DNA of 64,000 nt from Polyangia bacterium (GTDB lineage: Bacteria > Myxococcota_A > Polyangia > Nannocystales > Nannocystaceae), in NCBI GenBank assembly GCA_030430565.1, contig JAUIKS010000028.1, forward strand, positions 62,001 through 126,000, in the 5' to 3' direction. The position numbers were made by a program, and so were the translations under genes. The stretch's first letter is position 1. Every line of letters starts with the position of its first letter. The notes below the pieces were generated by a model. It searched no databases and was not told where the DNA came from. It worked only from the letters and a program-made list of their open reading frames with translations. Below, in pieces: positions 15,971 to 24,615 of the stretch.

Positions 15971-16909
15971 TCACTCGCCGCCGCGGTGGGACACGCGCAC
16001 GACCAGCGCCACCCCCGCGAGGATCAGGCCGGTGCCCGCGAGCGTCGTCTGCGTCACGGGCTCGGATCCGACGCTCCAGCCGAGCGCGAGCGCGATCACA
16101 GGCGTGATGTAGGCGATCAAGCTCATCCGGTACGCCGGCGCGTGCCTCATGAGCCAGAAGAACAGCCCGAAGGTGACCACCGTGCCGACGAGCGCCAGGT
16201 AGACGACGCTGGCGACCGCCTGGGCGCTCCAGACCACAGTGGCGTCGCGCTCGAACGTCCACGCCAGCGCGAGCAGGACGCCGGCGCCGACGAACATCGC
16301 GTTGCGGTTGAGCAGGAGCGAGCTCGTCGCGGCGCCGTAGCGCTTGACCAGCACCGTCCCGGCGGCCGAGACGATCGGGCTGATGAAGAGGATGAGCGCG
16401 GCCGGAACGGCCGACGCGCCGAAGCTGCGCAGGTCGGTGAGGAACAGCAGCCCGACGCCGAGAAAGCCGAACACGAAGCCGGCCCACTGGCGACCCCGCA
16501 GACGCTCGCCCGGCAGGAAGCAGTGCCCCGCCGCGGCGGTCAGCAGCGGGTAGACGGCCCACAGCACCGCGACGATCCCCGAGGGCAAGATCGTCTCGCA
16601 CCAGTAGACGACGCCGTAGGAGGTCGCGAAGTTGAGCACGCCCATGCTCAGCCACAGCCAGGTCGGCGGCGGCGCCCCGCCCTCGCGGCGACCCAGCAGC
16701 CGCGCGACCACCGTCATGGCGACCGCCGCGATCACGAAGCGCGCGCCGGCGGAGGTCATCGGCGGCAGGTCGTGGAGGCCGCCGCGGATCACGAGCCACG
16801 TGCTGCCCCAGATCACGCAGAGCACGGCGAGCAGCGCGCCCATGACGACGCCGCTGACCGTCGCGCGGTCTCCCGAGCTCGCGTCGCCGCCCGCGTCCGC
16901 CGAGGCCAT
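15971..16909 (-). CDS. EamA family (drug/metabolite superfamily) permease
   Basis: The 312-residue protein has ten hydrophobic helices arranged as two EamA repeats. It begins in the first helix with LAVLCVIWGSTWLVIRGGL, the typical EamA opening, and includes LSMGVLNFATSYGVVYWCE and SLIAYITPVIALALGWSVGSE, which ends the second repeat. Such permeases export metabolites or amino acids across the inner membrane; the substrate cannot be predicted. TATGAA lies 5 nt before the ATG in the same short-leader arrangement as other genes here. It is followed after 146 bp by the VTT gene on the same strand, which has its own -10-like hexamer. Confidence 0.9.
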   Translation of the reverse strand: MASADAGGDASSGDRATVSGVVMGALLAVLCVIWGSTWLVIRGGLHDLPPMTSAGARFVIAAVAMTVVARLLGRREGGAPPPTWLWLSMGVLNFATSYGVVYWCETILPSGIVAVLWAVYPLLTAAAGHCFLPGERLRGRQWAGFVFGFLGVGLLFLTDLRSFGASAVPAALILFISPIVSAAGTVLVKRYGAATSSLLLNRNAMFVGAGVLLALAWTFERDATVVWSAQAVASVVYLALVGTVVTFGLFFWLMRHAPAYRMSLIAYITPVIALALGWSVGSEPVTQTTLAGTGLILAGVALVVRVSHRGGE

Positions 16910-17039
16910 ACCCGTTCATACGCGCAGGCCGTGGCGATCGCTATCGTCGCGGCGGCGACAGCTCGCGATCCGCCGGTGCGGAAACTCGGCGCGCGACGGG
17001 CGAGGTGAGCACGATCCTGATAGCGGCCTGGCGCAGGGG

Positions 17040-18191
17040 CTAGATGTCGAGCAGCAGCTCGCGCTGCCACTGCATCAGCGTCTCGGCGCCGCGCTCGGGG
17101 TCCCGCGCGACGCGATCGAGCGCGGCCTTGCTGGCGACGAGCGACGGATCGAGCGCGAGCTCCTCGGCGATCGCGTCGCGCCGCTTCTTGAACCACGCGA
17201 GCCGCTGTTGTTGTTCGCCCGACATCGGCGCGCTGGCCTTGGGCTTGAGTCGCCGCGGGCGCTCCTCTGGCGGGAGCACGCACGCCCGCTCCGCCGCGAG
17301 CCGCAGCCCCTCGCGTCGTCGCGCCGGCAGCTTGCCGAAGTTCGGTCGACGCCCGGCGCTCGCGGCGAGCGAGATCGAGATCAGCTGCTCGTGGGCGACG
17401 ACGAAGTACGGCGGCCGGTTGCACCGCAGCGCCTCGTCCTCTCGCCAGCGCCAGACCGCGCGCAGGACCGCGAGCCCGCGCCGGTCGAGCCGGTTGTGCC
17501 CCTTGATCCGCCAGACCCGCTCCGGATCGACCTCGCGCGGCTGCGCGCAGTCCTCGACCAGCGCCGCGCACATCTCGGCGTGCCACGCCGCGCGCCCCTG
17601 GCGGCTCAGCTCGGCGCGCAGGATCGCCGCCAGCTCGACGAGGTAGCGGGTGTCATCCCGCGCGTACTCGATCATCCGGCGATCGAGCGGGCGACGGGCC
17701 CAGTTCGCCTTGCGCGGCCCCTTGACGATCTCGACGTCGAGATGCCGGGCGAGCAGCGCCTTGAGCCCCAGACGTGACTCTCCGAGCAGCCGCGCGGCGA
17801 GCATCGTGTCGAAGACCGCGCGCGGGACGAAGTCGCAGGCGCGACGCAGCAGGCGAAGATCGAAGTCGGCGCCGTGCAGCAGCAGCTCGCGCGATCGCAA
17901 CGCGGCGAGCAGCGGCTCGAGCGCGGGCGCGCCCCCCTCGCGCAGCGCGGGCGCGAGCGGATCGATCAACGCGTCGCGGGGGAGCCACGGCTCTTCGCGC
18001 TCCTCGCCGGCGACGCTGATCTGCAGCAGGCAGAGCTTCTCGGGGTACGCGTGCAGGCTGTCGGCCTCGGTGTCGAGCGCGATCGCGGCGCAGCCGGCGA
18101 GGCGCCGGGCGAGCTCGCCGAGCGCCGCGGGCTCGTCGATCATCAAGACCGGCGCGTCCGCGCGAATTCGTCTCTGGCTCTCCGGTTGCAC
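17040..18191 (-). CDS. rnd: Ribonuclease D
   Basis: The 383-residue 3'-5' exoribonuclease acts in tRNA and small-RNA 3' maturation. The DEDDy catalytic motifs are all visible: LDTEADS (Exo I, D and E), HGADFDLRLLR (Exo II, D) and the Exo III block YARDDTRYLVEL with the Tyr and last Asp. An HRDC domain follows at about 205-285 (LDRRGLAVLRAVWRWREDEA). The start is a GTG 19 nt after the preceding glutaredoxin-like gene, so the two genes form an operon. The N-terminus may instead be at an internal Met (17 residues in); the GTG fits the operon spacing better. Confidence 0.93.
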   Translation of the reverse strand: MQPESQRRIRADAPVLMIDEPAALGELARRLAGCAAIALDTEADSLHAYPEKLCLLQISVAGEEREEPWLPRDALIDPLAPALREGGAPALEPLLAALRSRELLLHGADFDLRLLRRACDFVPRAVFDTMLAARLLGESRLGLKALLARHLDVEIVKGPRKANWARRPLDRRMIEYARDDTRYLVELAAILRAELSRQGRAAWHAEMCAALVEDCAQPREVDPERVWRIKGHNRLDRRGLAVLRAVWRWREDEALRCNRPPYFVVAHEQLISISLAASAGRRPNFGKLPARRREGLRLAAERACVLPPEERPRRLKPKASAPMSGEQQQRLAWFKKRRDAIAEELALDPSLVASKAALDRVARDPERGAETLMQWQRELLLDI

Positions 18192-18210
18192 GCGGAACTC
18201 AGCGGCCGAA

Positions 18211-19098
18211 TCAATGATTCAGATCGACGGCGGGCTCAAACCGCCACTGGGTCTCGAGATCGGGGTCGGCCTCGTAGCGCTCGACGATCTCGCGCGCGAC
18301 CACGTCGAGCTCGGAGATCGGCCGCGGCACGCCCTCATGAAACACGCGCTCGCCCTCGAGCCAGCAGTCGAGGCCGTCGACCGTGAGGATGTGTCCCTTG
18401 CCCAGCCGATCGGTGATGTTCTCGACCGTCAGCGCGTCGTCGAAGGTCTCGTGCACCCCGCCGATGCGCCGCGCCTCATCGCTGAGCGCGTCAAACTTCC
18501 GCGCCATGATCTTGGCGAGATCCCCGAGCGCGCGCAGGCTCTCGAGATCACCGTCGCTGCCCCAGTGGCGCCCATCAATATAGATATAGGGGTACTGCAT
18601 GTTGCCGGTGACCGAGGCGAGCTGGTTGGCGGTCTTCGGCTCACGGCGCAGATCGACGATTCGGTGCTCGATCTCTTCCTCCTGCAACAGCGCGCAGGCG
18701 CGCTGTGAGGCGGGATCGTCTGGGGCCCCGAACACGACGACGCGGTACTCGTCTCCGCGCACGTTCCCAGCCGCCGGCGCCCACCCGGCGTGGGTCACCG
18801 CGCCTTCCGCCGGCTCCGCTTCTTTCGCGCGATCACCGGCGTCCACGTCTGCCGACTCGCGCGCGCGCGCGGCCTCTTCCTCGGCCTCCTCCTCGGCCTT
18901 GGCGCGGCGCGGCTCGTCCGGCGCTTCATCGGGCGCTTCGTCCGGCTCTTCATGGAGGTACGGCTCCACGGTCGCGCGAACACGCTCAGGAACGCGCTCG
19001 AGCACGCCGTCGGCGATCTGGCGACCCCGCGCGCGCACGTCCTCGGGCAGATGTTTCTCCGCGACCTCGCGGGCGCGACGGATGAGCTCTTTGAGCAC
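18211..19098 (-). CDS. Glutaredoxin-fold protein without the active-site cysteines
   Basis: The 295-residue protein begins with a basic helix, followed by an acidic Glu/Ala/Asp-rich low-complexity segment (about 50-95). A thioredoxin-fold domain follows at about 117-200: YRVVVFGAPDDPASQRACALL, EIEHRIVDLRRE and YPYIYIDGRHWGSDGDLESL, the cis-Pro being in QYPYIYID. The motif normally reading CPYC is replaced by DPAS, so it cannot act as a classical dithiol or monothiol glutaredoxin. A C-terminal domain of about 90 residues is unrecognised. The start is GTG with GGAGG 7 nt upstream, one of the best ribosome sites in the window. It lies upstream of and close to rnd. Confidence 0.7.
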   Translation of the reverse strand: MLKELIRRAREVAEKHLPEDVRARGRQIADGVLERVPERVRATVEPYLHEEPDEAPDEAPDEPRRAKAEEEAEEEAARARESADVDAGDRAKEAEPAEGAVTHAGWAPAAGNVRGDEYRVVVFGAPDDPASQRACALLQEEEIEHRIVDLRREPKTANQLASVTGNMQYPYIYIDGRHWGSDGDLESLRALGDLAKIMARKFDALSDEARRIGGVHETFDDALTVENITDRLGKGHILTVDGLDCWLEGERVFHEGVPRPISELDVVAREIVERYEADPDLETQWRFEPAVDLNH

Positions 19099-19211
19099 GC
19101 GAATTCCTCCGAGCGATCCCGCAGCTGGCGGGCCAGAAGTCGCGCAAGCCTAACCTGCCAGAACGTGGCCGCCAAGCCGGGGCCTGTGATATCAAGGGCA
19201 TCGCCGTCTCG

Positions 19212-20057
19212 ATGCGACATCTCTTACTCACTGCCCTGTCCTTCGCCGTGTCCGTCGCCGTGGTCACCGCGGGCGCCACGGTACCGACCGTGGCCCAGGC
19301 GAGCGCCGAAGAGCCCGACGCCGAAGCGCTGTACCAAGAGGGAAAAGCGGCCTTTGACTCCGAAGACTTCGCTACCGCCGCCGACCGATGGGAGCGCTCG
19401 TATCGGGCGTCCGGAGATCCCCTCGTGCTCTACAACATCGGCGAGGCCTACATGGGCATGTACGGTGAGAGCGACGACCCCGCTCACCTGGAGAAAGCTC
19501 AGGTCGCGTTGCAGGAGCTCTCGGGCTTCGTCGAGGAGGATCCGACCCTCGGCGACCCCGACGAGCTCGCCGCGATGCTGAAGGAGATCGACGACAAGCT
19601 CGGCGGCGGTGAAGAGCCCGAGGATCCGGTCGAGGAGCCGGTTGAGGACCCCGTCGAGGACCCCGAGCCCGAGAAACCTGAGAAGGACAAGGCGACCACG
19701 CTCCGCAACGCAGGGATCGGCACCATGGCGGCGGGCGGCGTGCTCGTGCTCGGCGGCGTCATCGCGGGCTCCGTGTTCGCGGCCAAGGGATCGGGGCTGA
19801 CGGCCGACCTCAACGAGCTCTACATGATGAACGCGACCGAGTCGGAGCTGCAGACGGTCCGCGACCAGGGCAAGGCCGCGAACACCGCGAGCGGCGTCAG
19901 CTTTGGTCTCGGGATCGCGCTCGGCGGAGCGGCCATCGCCGTCGGCGCGGTGCTGCTGTCCAAGAGCAAGAAGCTGCGCGCCGAGGGCGGGGACGAAGAG
20001 GCGCGAATCCGCGTCGCGCCCACGCTCGGCGGCTTCGTGCTCTCGGGCCGCTTCTGA
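19212..20057 (+). CDS. Exported TPR protein with C-terminal membrane helices
   Basis: The 281-residue product has a signal peptide (LLLTALSFAVSVAVVTAG, cleavage near AQASA), TPR-like helices at about 38-85 (ALYQEGKAAFDSEDFATAAD and LVLYNIGEAYM), and an acidic Pro/Glu/Asp linker at about 135-160. Two Gly/Ala-rich hydrophobic segments follow, at about 172-192 and 222-248. The architecture, TPR then proline linker then glycine-zipper-like helices, is common in secreted or periplasmic proteins of Myxococcota. Its function is unknown; it may assemble a complex at the inner membrane. It is divergent from the glutaredoxin-like gene, and the VIT/VWA gene follows 120 nt later. Confidence 0.75.
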   Translation: MRHLLLTALSFAVSVAVVTAGATVPTVAQASAEEPDAEALYQEGKAAFDSEDFATAADRWERSYRASGDPLVLYNIGEAYMGMYGESDDPAHLEKAQVALQELSGFVEEDPTLGDPDELAAMLKEIDDKLGGGEEPEDPVEEPVEDPVEDPEPEKPEKDKATTLRNAGIGTMAAGGVLVLGGVIAGSVFAAKGSGLTADLNELYMMNATESELQTVRDQGKAANTASGVSFGLGIALGGAAIAVGAVLLSKSKKLRAEGGDEEARIRVAPTLGGFVLSGRF

Positions 20058-20177
20058 TCGTCGCTACACGAAAAAGCCGAGCGCGCGGCAACCAACTTCG
20101 TCGCGGGCCGTGGAACCTCGCCCGGCGTTTGTTGTCTTGTACCCCGTACGCCTGACGGCGAACGAGCGAGACAGATC

Positions 20178-22859
20178 ATGCGCACAGCCACCCCCGTATG
20201 GATCGGGGCCGCGCTGTCCGTGTGCGTCTGGGGCCCCGCGTGCGCCCCGACCCACGAGGACACGTCGGCTCTGTTTGAGTACCCCGAAGAGCGTGAGGGC
20301 GAGGACGCCGACGCCGACGCTCTCGACGGCGATCGAAAGCTGCTCTTTCAGCCAGATGGTGAGATCGCGCCCGCGGTCCCCAGCGGCGAGGGCGTCACCT
20401 GCATGCGCGGAGAAGGCCCCGCGCAGGACCCCTACCCCGTCGATCCCCAGGCCGAGCTCGAGCAGGGCGTGCTCAGGGTTAAGCGCGGCGACGCGTGGAT
20501 GGGGCTGCCGCTGCAGGAGACCCGCTACGACACGCGCGTGCTCGGCACGCTGGCCGAGACCACCGTCACCCAGGTGTTTAAAAACAGCTACGACGTGCCG
20601 ATCGAGGCCGTCTACGCGTTCCCGATGCCCGAGGACGGCGCGGTCGATGACTACTGGTTCCACGTCGGCAAACGCCACATCCACGGCGTCATGAAGAAGC
20701 GCGAGGAGGCCCGCAAGGTCTACGAGGACGCCAAGAAGGCGGGCAAGAGCGCCGCGCTGCTCGAGCAGGAGCGGCCCAACATCTTCACCCAGTCGGTCGC
20801 CAACATCGCGCCCGGCGAGACGATCGAGGTCGAGATGCACCTCGTCCAGCCGCTCGCGCAGGAGGCCGGGCGCTACGAGCTGAGCCTGCCCACCGTCGTC
20901 GGTCCGCGCTTCATCCCCGGCGCGCCCACCGGCTCCAAGTCAGGCGACGGCCGGGTACCCGACACCGACGTGGTGCCCGACGCCTCGCGGATCACCCCGC
21001 CCGTGATGCCCAAGGGACAGGTGAGCTGCGCCGCGCTCTCGATCGCGGTCGGCATCGACGCCGGCATGCCCGTGCACTCGGTCGCCTCGCAGTACCACCG
21101 GGTCGCGACCGCGCGCGCCGGCGATCGCCTGCACGTCGAGCTCGCGCGCGCGGGCGAGCTGCCCAACCGCGACTTCGTGCTCTCGTGGTCCGTCGCCGGC
21201 GACGCGCCGCAGGCCGCGATGCTGACCGAGACCCGCGCGGCGCCGGCGAGCGGCGACAAAGACGAGGACGGCTACTTCACGCTGACGATCCAGCCGCCGA
21301 AGCTCCCGCCCGCGCCCGACAAGCAGCGCGCGCGCGAGCTGATCTTCGTGGTCGACAACTCCGGCTCGATGCACGGCACGCCCATCGACACCGCCAAGGG
21401 GACCGTCCGCAAGGCGCTCGAGAACCTCGGCCCCCGCGACTCGTTCCAGATCATCCGCTTCTCCGAGCAGGCCTCGGCGCTCGGCGCCGCGCCGCTCGCG
21501 AACACGCCCAGCAACATCAAGCGCGGCGTGCAGTACATCGACGACATGCACGGCACCGGCGGCACGCAGATGATCGAGGGCATCAAGGCCGCGCTCGGGA
21601 TGCCGAAGAACGCCGGCATCGAGCGCTCGGCCGACAGCATGCGCGTCGTGCTGTTTTTGACCGACGGCTACATCGGCAACGAGACCCAGATCTTCGGCGA
21701 GATCGAGCAGCGCCTGGGCGAGACGCGGCTGTTCAGCCTCGGCGTCGGCAGCTCCGTCAACCGCTACCTGCTCGACGGGATGGCGAGCGTCGGGCGCGGC
21801 GCCGTCACCTACATGGGCCCAGGCGAGCAGCCCGACAAGGTCGTCGACCGCTTCTACGACCGCATCGCCCACCCGGTGCTCACCGACCTCTCGATCGACT
21901 GGGGCGAGGTCGAGATCCAGGAGGTCTACCCGCAGCGCATCCCCGACCTCTTCAGCGGGCAGCCGGTCGTCGTCTACGGCCGCTTTAAAGGTCAGGTCCC
22001 CGAGGGCGCCATCGCGCTCAAGGGCAAGCTCGGCGCCGAGGAGATCGAGCTCCCGCTCGCGCTCGACCCGGCCGACAGCAGCGAGGGCGAGGGCGTCGCC
22101 TCGATGTGGGCGCGCAAGAAGATCGACGCGATCAACGGCTACCCGAACACGGTCGGCAGCCGTCACGACCGCGAGGCGATCGAGAAGCGCAAGAAGGCGA
22201 TCGTCGACGTGGCGCTCGAGTACCGCGTGATGACCGAGTACACCTCCTTCGTCGCGGTCGACGAGAGCCGCGTCACCAACCCCGACGGTACCGTCAAGGT
22301 CGTGCAGCAGCCCGTCGACACGCCGGTCGGCGTCGATCGGGACATGGCGGTGGGCGAGGCCTACGGCACCGGCGGCCTCGGCCTCGTCGGCACGGGTCGC
22401 GGCGGCGGCGGCACAGGTCAAGGCACCATCGGCCTCGGCAACACCGGCATCATCGGCAAGGGCGGCGGCGGCGGCACCGGCTCGGGCTACGGGCGAGGCT
22501 CCGGCGCGGGCTTCGGCGGGCGCGGCAAGCGGGTCCCCCGCGTGCGCCAGGGCAAGGCCCAGGTCCAGGGCGCGCTCGACAAGGACATCATCCGCCGCAT
22601 CGTCCGCGCGCACATCAACGAGGTCCGCAGCTGCTACAACACCGAGCTGACGAAGGACCCCAACGCCAAGGGCTCGTCCAGGATCAAGTGGACGATCGGG
22701 CCCGACGGCGCGGTCACGGCCACGGAGGTCACGGGCGGCACGGTCCCCGAGCAGCTCGCCAAGTGCATCGAGAAGGCGATCAAGCGCTGGAAGTTCCCCA
22801 AGCCGGCCGGCGGCGGGAGCGTCACCGTCACCTACCCCTTCGTGCTCGAGCCCGGCTAG
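20178..22859 (+). CDS. VIT + von Willebrand factor A lipoprotein with AgmX/PglI C-terminal tail
   Basis: The 893-residue product has a lipoprotein signal (lipobox WGPAC). A VIT domain follows at about 95-225 (VTQVFKNSYDVPIEAVYAFP and VYEDAKKAGKSAALLEQERP), then a VWA domain from about 385, whose MIDAS is FVVDNSGSM. A Gly-rich hinge occupies about 735-790 and ends in GRGKRVPRV. The last 100 residues (IIRRIVRAHINEVRSCYNTEL, then TVTYPF) are the AgmX/PglI-type tail, a TonB-like fold found in Myxococcota proteins linked to gliding motility. VIT-VWA proteins bind metal-dependent adhesive ligands. A role in surface adhesion or energy-coupled movement is inference. A strong terminator follows. Confidence 0.9.
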   Translation: MRTATPVWIGAALSVCVWGPACAPTHEDTSALFEYPEEREGEDADADALDGDRKLLFQPDGEIAPAVPSGEGVTCMRGEGPAQDPYPVDPQAELEQGVLRVKRGDAWMGLPLQETRYDTRVLGTLAETTVTQVFKNSYDVPIEAVYAFPMPEDGAVDDYWFHVGKRHIHGVMKKREEARKVYEDAKKAGKSAALLEQERPNIFTQSVANIAPGETIEVEMHLVQPLAQEAGRYELSLPTVVGPRFIPGAPTGSKSGDGRVPDTDVVPDASRITPPVMPKGQVSCAALSIAVGIDAGMPVHSVASQYHRVATARAGDRLHVELARAGELPNRDFVLSWSVAGDAPQAAMLTETRAAPASGDKDEDGYFTLTIQPPKLPPAPDKQRARELIFVVDNSGSMHGTPIDTAKGTVRKALENLGPRDSFQIIRFSEQASALGAAPLANTPSNIKRGVQYIDDMHGTGGTQMIEGIKAALGMPKNAGIERSADSMRVVLFLTDGYIGNETQIFGEIEQRLGETRLFSLGVGSSVNRYLLDGMASVGRGAVTYMGPGEQPDKVVDRFYDRIAHPVLTDLSIDWGEVEIQEVYPQRIPDLFSGQPVVVYGRFKGQVPEGAIALKGKLGAEEIELPLALDPADSSEGEGVASMWARKKIDAINGYPNTVGSRHDREAIEKRKKAIVDVALEYRVMTEYTSFVAVDESRVTNPDGTVKVVQQPVDTPVGVDRDMAVGEAYGTGGLGLVGTGRGGGGTGQGTIGLGNTGIIGKGGGGGTGSGYGRGSGAGFGGRGKRVPRVRQGKAQVQGALDKDIIRRIVRAHINEVRSCYNTELTKDPNAKGSSRIKWTIGPDGAVTATEVTGGTVPEQLAKCIEKAIKRWKFPKPAGGGSVTVTYPFVLEPG

Positions 22860-22863
22860 CGGA

Positions 22864-22911
22864 CGAGCGCCGACGCGCCGGGGTCCTCCGCGGATCCCGG
22901 CGCTCGGTTTT
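22864..22911 (+). terminator. Rho-independent terminator after the VIT/VWA gene
   Basis: A 9-bp outer stem CGAGCGCCG / CGGCGCTCG encloses a second GC-rich stem and is followed by GTTTT. The sequence TTTTAA...TTAAAA just beyond gives a T tract for the opposite strand as well, so it can serve the convergent gene. Confidence 0.85.
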
Positions 22912-22938
22912 AACATGTCTTAAAAGTCATATTGAAAC

Positions 22939-23340
22939 TCACGCGGTCTCGACCCGCGCGAGCGCGTCATCGACCAGCGCGCGCAGCTCGTCGATGGTCG
23001 TCGCGGCGTTCCACTGGTCCGCGCCGACCAGCAGCCGCAGGCCGCCGGGCTCCCCCTCCGCCCGCAGGTACAGCGCCGGGAAACGATCCCCGGCGCGCGC
23101 CGGGTTCCGCCTGCGAAAGCTCGATCGCAGCGAGAAGTCGACCGCGATCCCGCGCCCGCGCAGCCGCTTGATGTAGTCGCTCCAGGCGCGCTTCATCCCC
23201 ACGAGCCCGTAGGTGACCTTGCAGAGGTTGCAGACGTAGGTCTCGGGCCGAAACGTGCGGTGCGCGATCTCAGCGAGGCCGCTCGCCAAGCTCAGATCCG
23301 CGTCGTAGACAAACAAGATTCCGCGCGTCTGACCGACCAC
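22939..23340 (-). CDS. Small conserved CxxC protein
   Basis: The 133-residue protein begins with a beta strand, GQTRGILFVYDADLSL. It has the motif YVCNLCKVTYGLVGMKRAW with a CxxC pair, and ends with a helical segment after GADQWNAATTIDELRAL. It resembles a widespread uncharacterised bacterial family sometimes mislabelled GTPase. In that family an FVYNAD-like start and a CNLC-LTYG motif are conserved. The CxxC suggests metal or redox chemistry, not shown. The frame is open to 23451, but a GTG at 23340 is preferred: a TACACT -10-like hexamer ends 7 nt before it and the family starts at this point. It is divergent from the leucine dehydrogenase gene. Confidence 0.65.
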   Translation of the reverse strand: MVGQTRGILFVYDADLSLASGLAEIAHRTFRPETYVCNLCKVTYGLVGMKRAWSDYIKRLRGRGIAVDFSLRSSFRRRNPARAGDRFPALYLRAEGEPGGLRLLVGADQWNAATTIDELRALVDDALARVETA

Positions 23341-23471
23341 GCGCACCAGTGTACACACGCCGCCCGTGCGTAAACCCGTAGTCGCGAGCCGGCCGACTCT
23401 GCCATGCTCCGGCTCCCTGGTAACAACCAAATCGCAGCGTTTTGTCCCCACAGGAGCATGGAGCGGTGAAC

Positions 23472-24608
23472 ATGAGCGACGGCGTCGATGGCGGAATTTT
23501 CGAGCAGATGGCGAGGCGGGATCACGAGCAGATCGTGTTCTGCCACGACGAGATCACCGGGCTCAAGGCGATCATCGGCATCCACGACACGACCCTCGGG
23601 CCGGCGCTCGGCGGCTGCCGGATGTGGACCTACGCGAGCGAGGCGGCCGCGCTGCGCGACGTCCTCCGGCTGTCGCGCGGCATGACCTACAAGGCAGCCG
23701 CCGCCGGCCTCAACCTCGGGGGCGGCAAGGCGGTGATCATCGGCGACTCGAAGACGCAGAAGAGCGAGATGCTGTTTCGCAGCTACGGCCGCTTCGTGCA
23801 GGGCGTCGGCGGCCGCTACATCACCGCCGAGGACGTCGGGACCTCGGTCCGCGACATGGAGTGGGTGCGCATGGAGACCGACTTCGTCGTCGGCATCAGC
23901 CGCGCGCTCGGCGGCTCCGGCGACCCCAGCCCGGTCACCGCGTTCGGGACCTATCAGGGCATCCGCGCGGCGCTGAAGTGGGCGACCGGCAGCGACTCGC
24001 TCGCCGGCCGCACCGTCGCCGTGCAGGGCCTGGGGCACGTCGGCTACCACCTCGTCAAGCTCGTCACCGAGGCCGGCGCCAAGGCGATCGTCGCCGACAT
24101 CTTTGAAGACGCGATCCGGCGCGTCGTCAGCGACTTCGCCAACATGATCGAGGTCGTGCCGCCGAACGAGATCCACGCGGCCGAGTGCGACGTCTTCGCC
24201 CCCTGCGCGCTCGGGGCCGTCATCAACGACGACACCATCCCGCAGCTCAAGTGCCAGATCGTCTGCGGCAGCGCCAACAACATCCTCGGGAGCGAGGAGA
24301 AGCACTCCCGCGCGCTCGAGGAGAAAGGCATCCTCTACGCGCCCGACTACGTGGTCAACGCGGGCGGCCTGATCAACGTCGCCAACGAGCTGGAGGGCTA
24401 CAACCGCGAGCGCGCGATCCAGCAGGCGGGCGGCATCTACGACATCACGACCCAGATCTTCCAGATCGCGCGGGCCGAGGAGACCACGACCGTGAAGGCC
24501 GCCAACACGCTCGCCGAGCGCCGCATCGCCGGCGCCGCGAAGCTGCGCGACCGCTTCGTCAACCGCCGCCCGTCGCGGATGATGCTCAACATGCGTACGG
24601 ATATTTAG
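23472..24608 (+). CDS. ldh: Leucine dehydrogenase (Glu/Leu/Phe/Val family)
   Basis: The 378-residue NAD-dependent amino-acid dehydrogenase converts branched-chain amino acids to 2-oxo acids. The N-terminal catalytic domain has LGPALGGCRMW and GLNLGGGKAVIIGD with the catalytic Lys. The Rossmann domain has VAVQGLGHVGYHLVKLV, and CDVFAPCALGAVIND and VNAGGLINVANELEG are also typical. The closest group is leucine/valine dehydrogenases of about 360-370 residues. In myxobacteria such an enzyme can supply branched 2-oxo acids for iso-fatty acids; that use here is inference. The ATG has GGAG 9 nt upstream; an upstream TTG at 23442 is less likely. The stop overlaps a TATTTA that may promote the next gene. 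Confidence 0.93.
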   Translation: MSDGVDGGIFEQMARRDHEQIVFCHDEITGLKAIIGIHDTTLGPALGGCRMWTYASEAAALRDVLRLSRGMTYKAAAAGLNLGGGKAVIIGDSKTQKSEMLFRSYGRFVQGVGGRYITAEDVGTSVRDMEWVRMETDFVVGISRALGGSGDPSPVTAFGTYQGIRAALKWATGSDSLAGRTVAVQGLGHVGYHLVKLVTEAGAKAIVADIFEDAIRRVVSDFANMIEVVPPNEIHAAECDVFAPCALGAVINDDTIPQLKCQIVCGSANNILGSEEKHSRALEEKGILYAPDYVVNAGGLINVANELEGYNRERAIQQAGGIYDITTQIFQIARAEETTTVKAANTLAERRIAGAAKLRDRFVNRRPSRMMLNMRTDI

Positions 24609-24615
24609 CCGGTGT

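Noticed and set aside
20940..22916. Minus-strand open frame of 658 codons
   Set aside because: It is antisense to the VIT/VWA lipoprotein gene, which has clear domains; the shadow has none.
23459..23470. Three-codon ORF (ATG GAG CGG TGA) just before leucine dehydrogenase, considered as a leader peptide
   Set aside because: Too short to carry a regulatory message and no attenuator structure follows.
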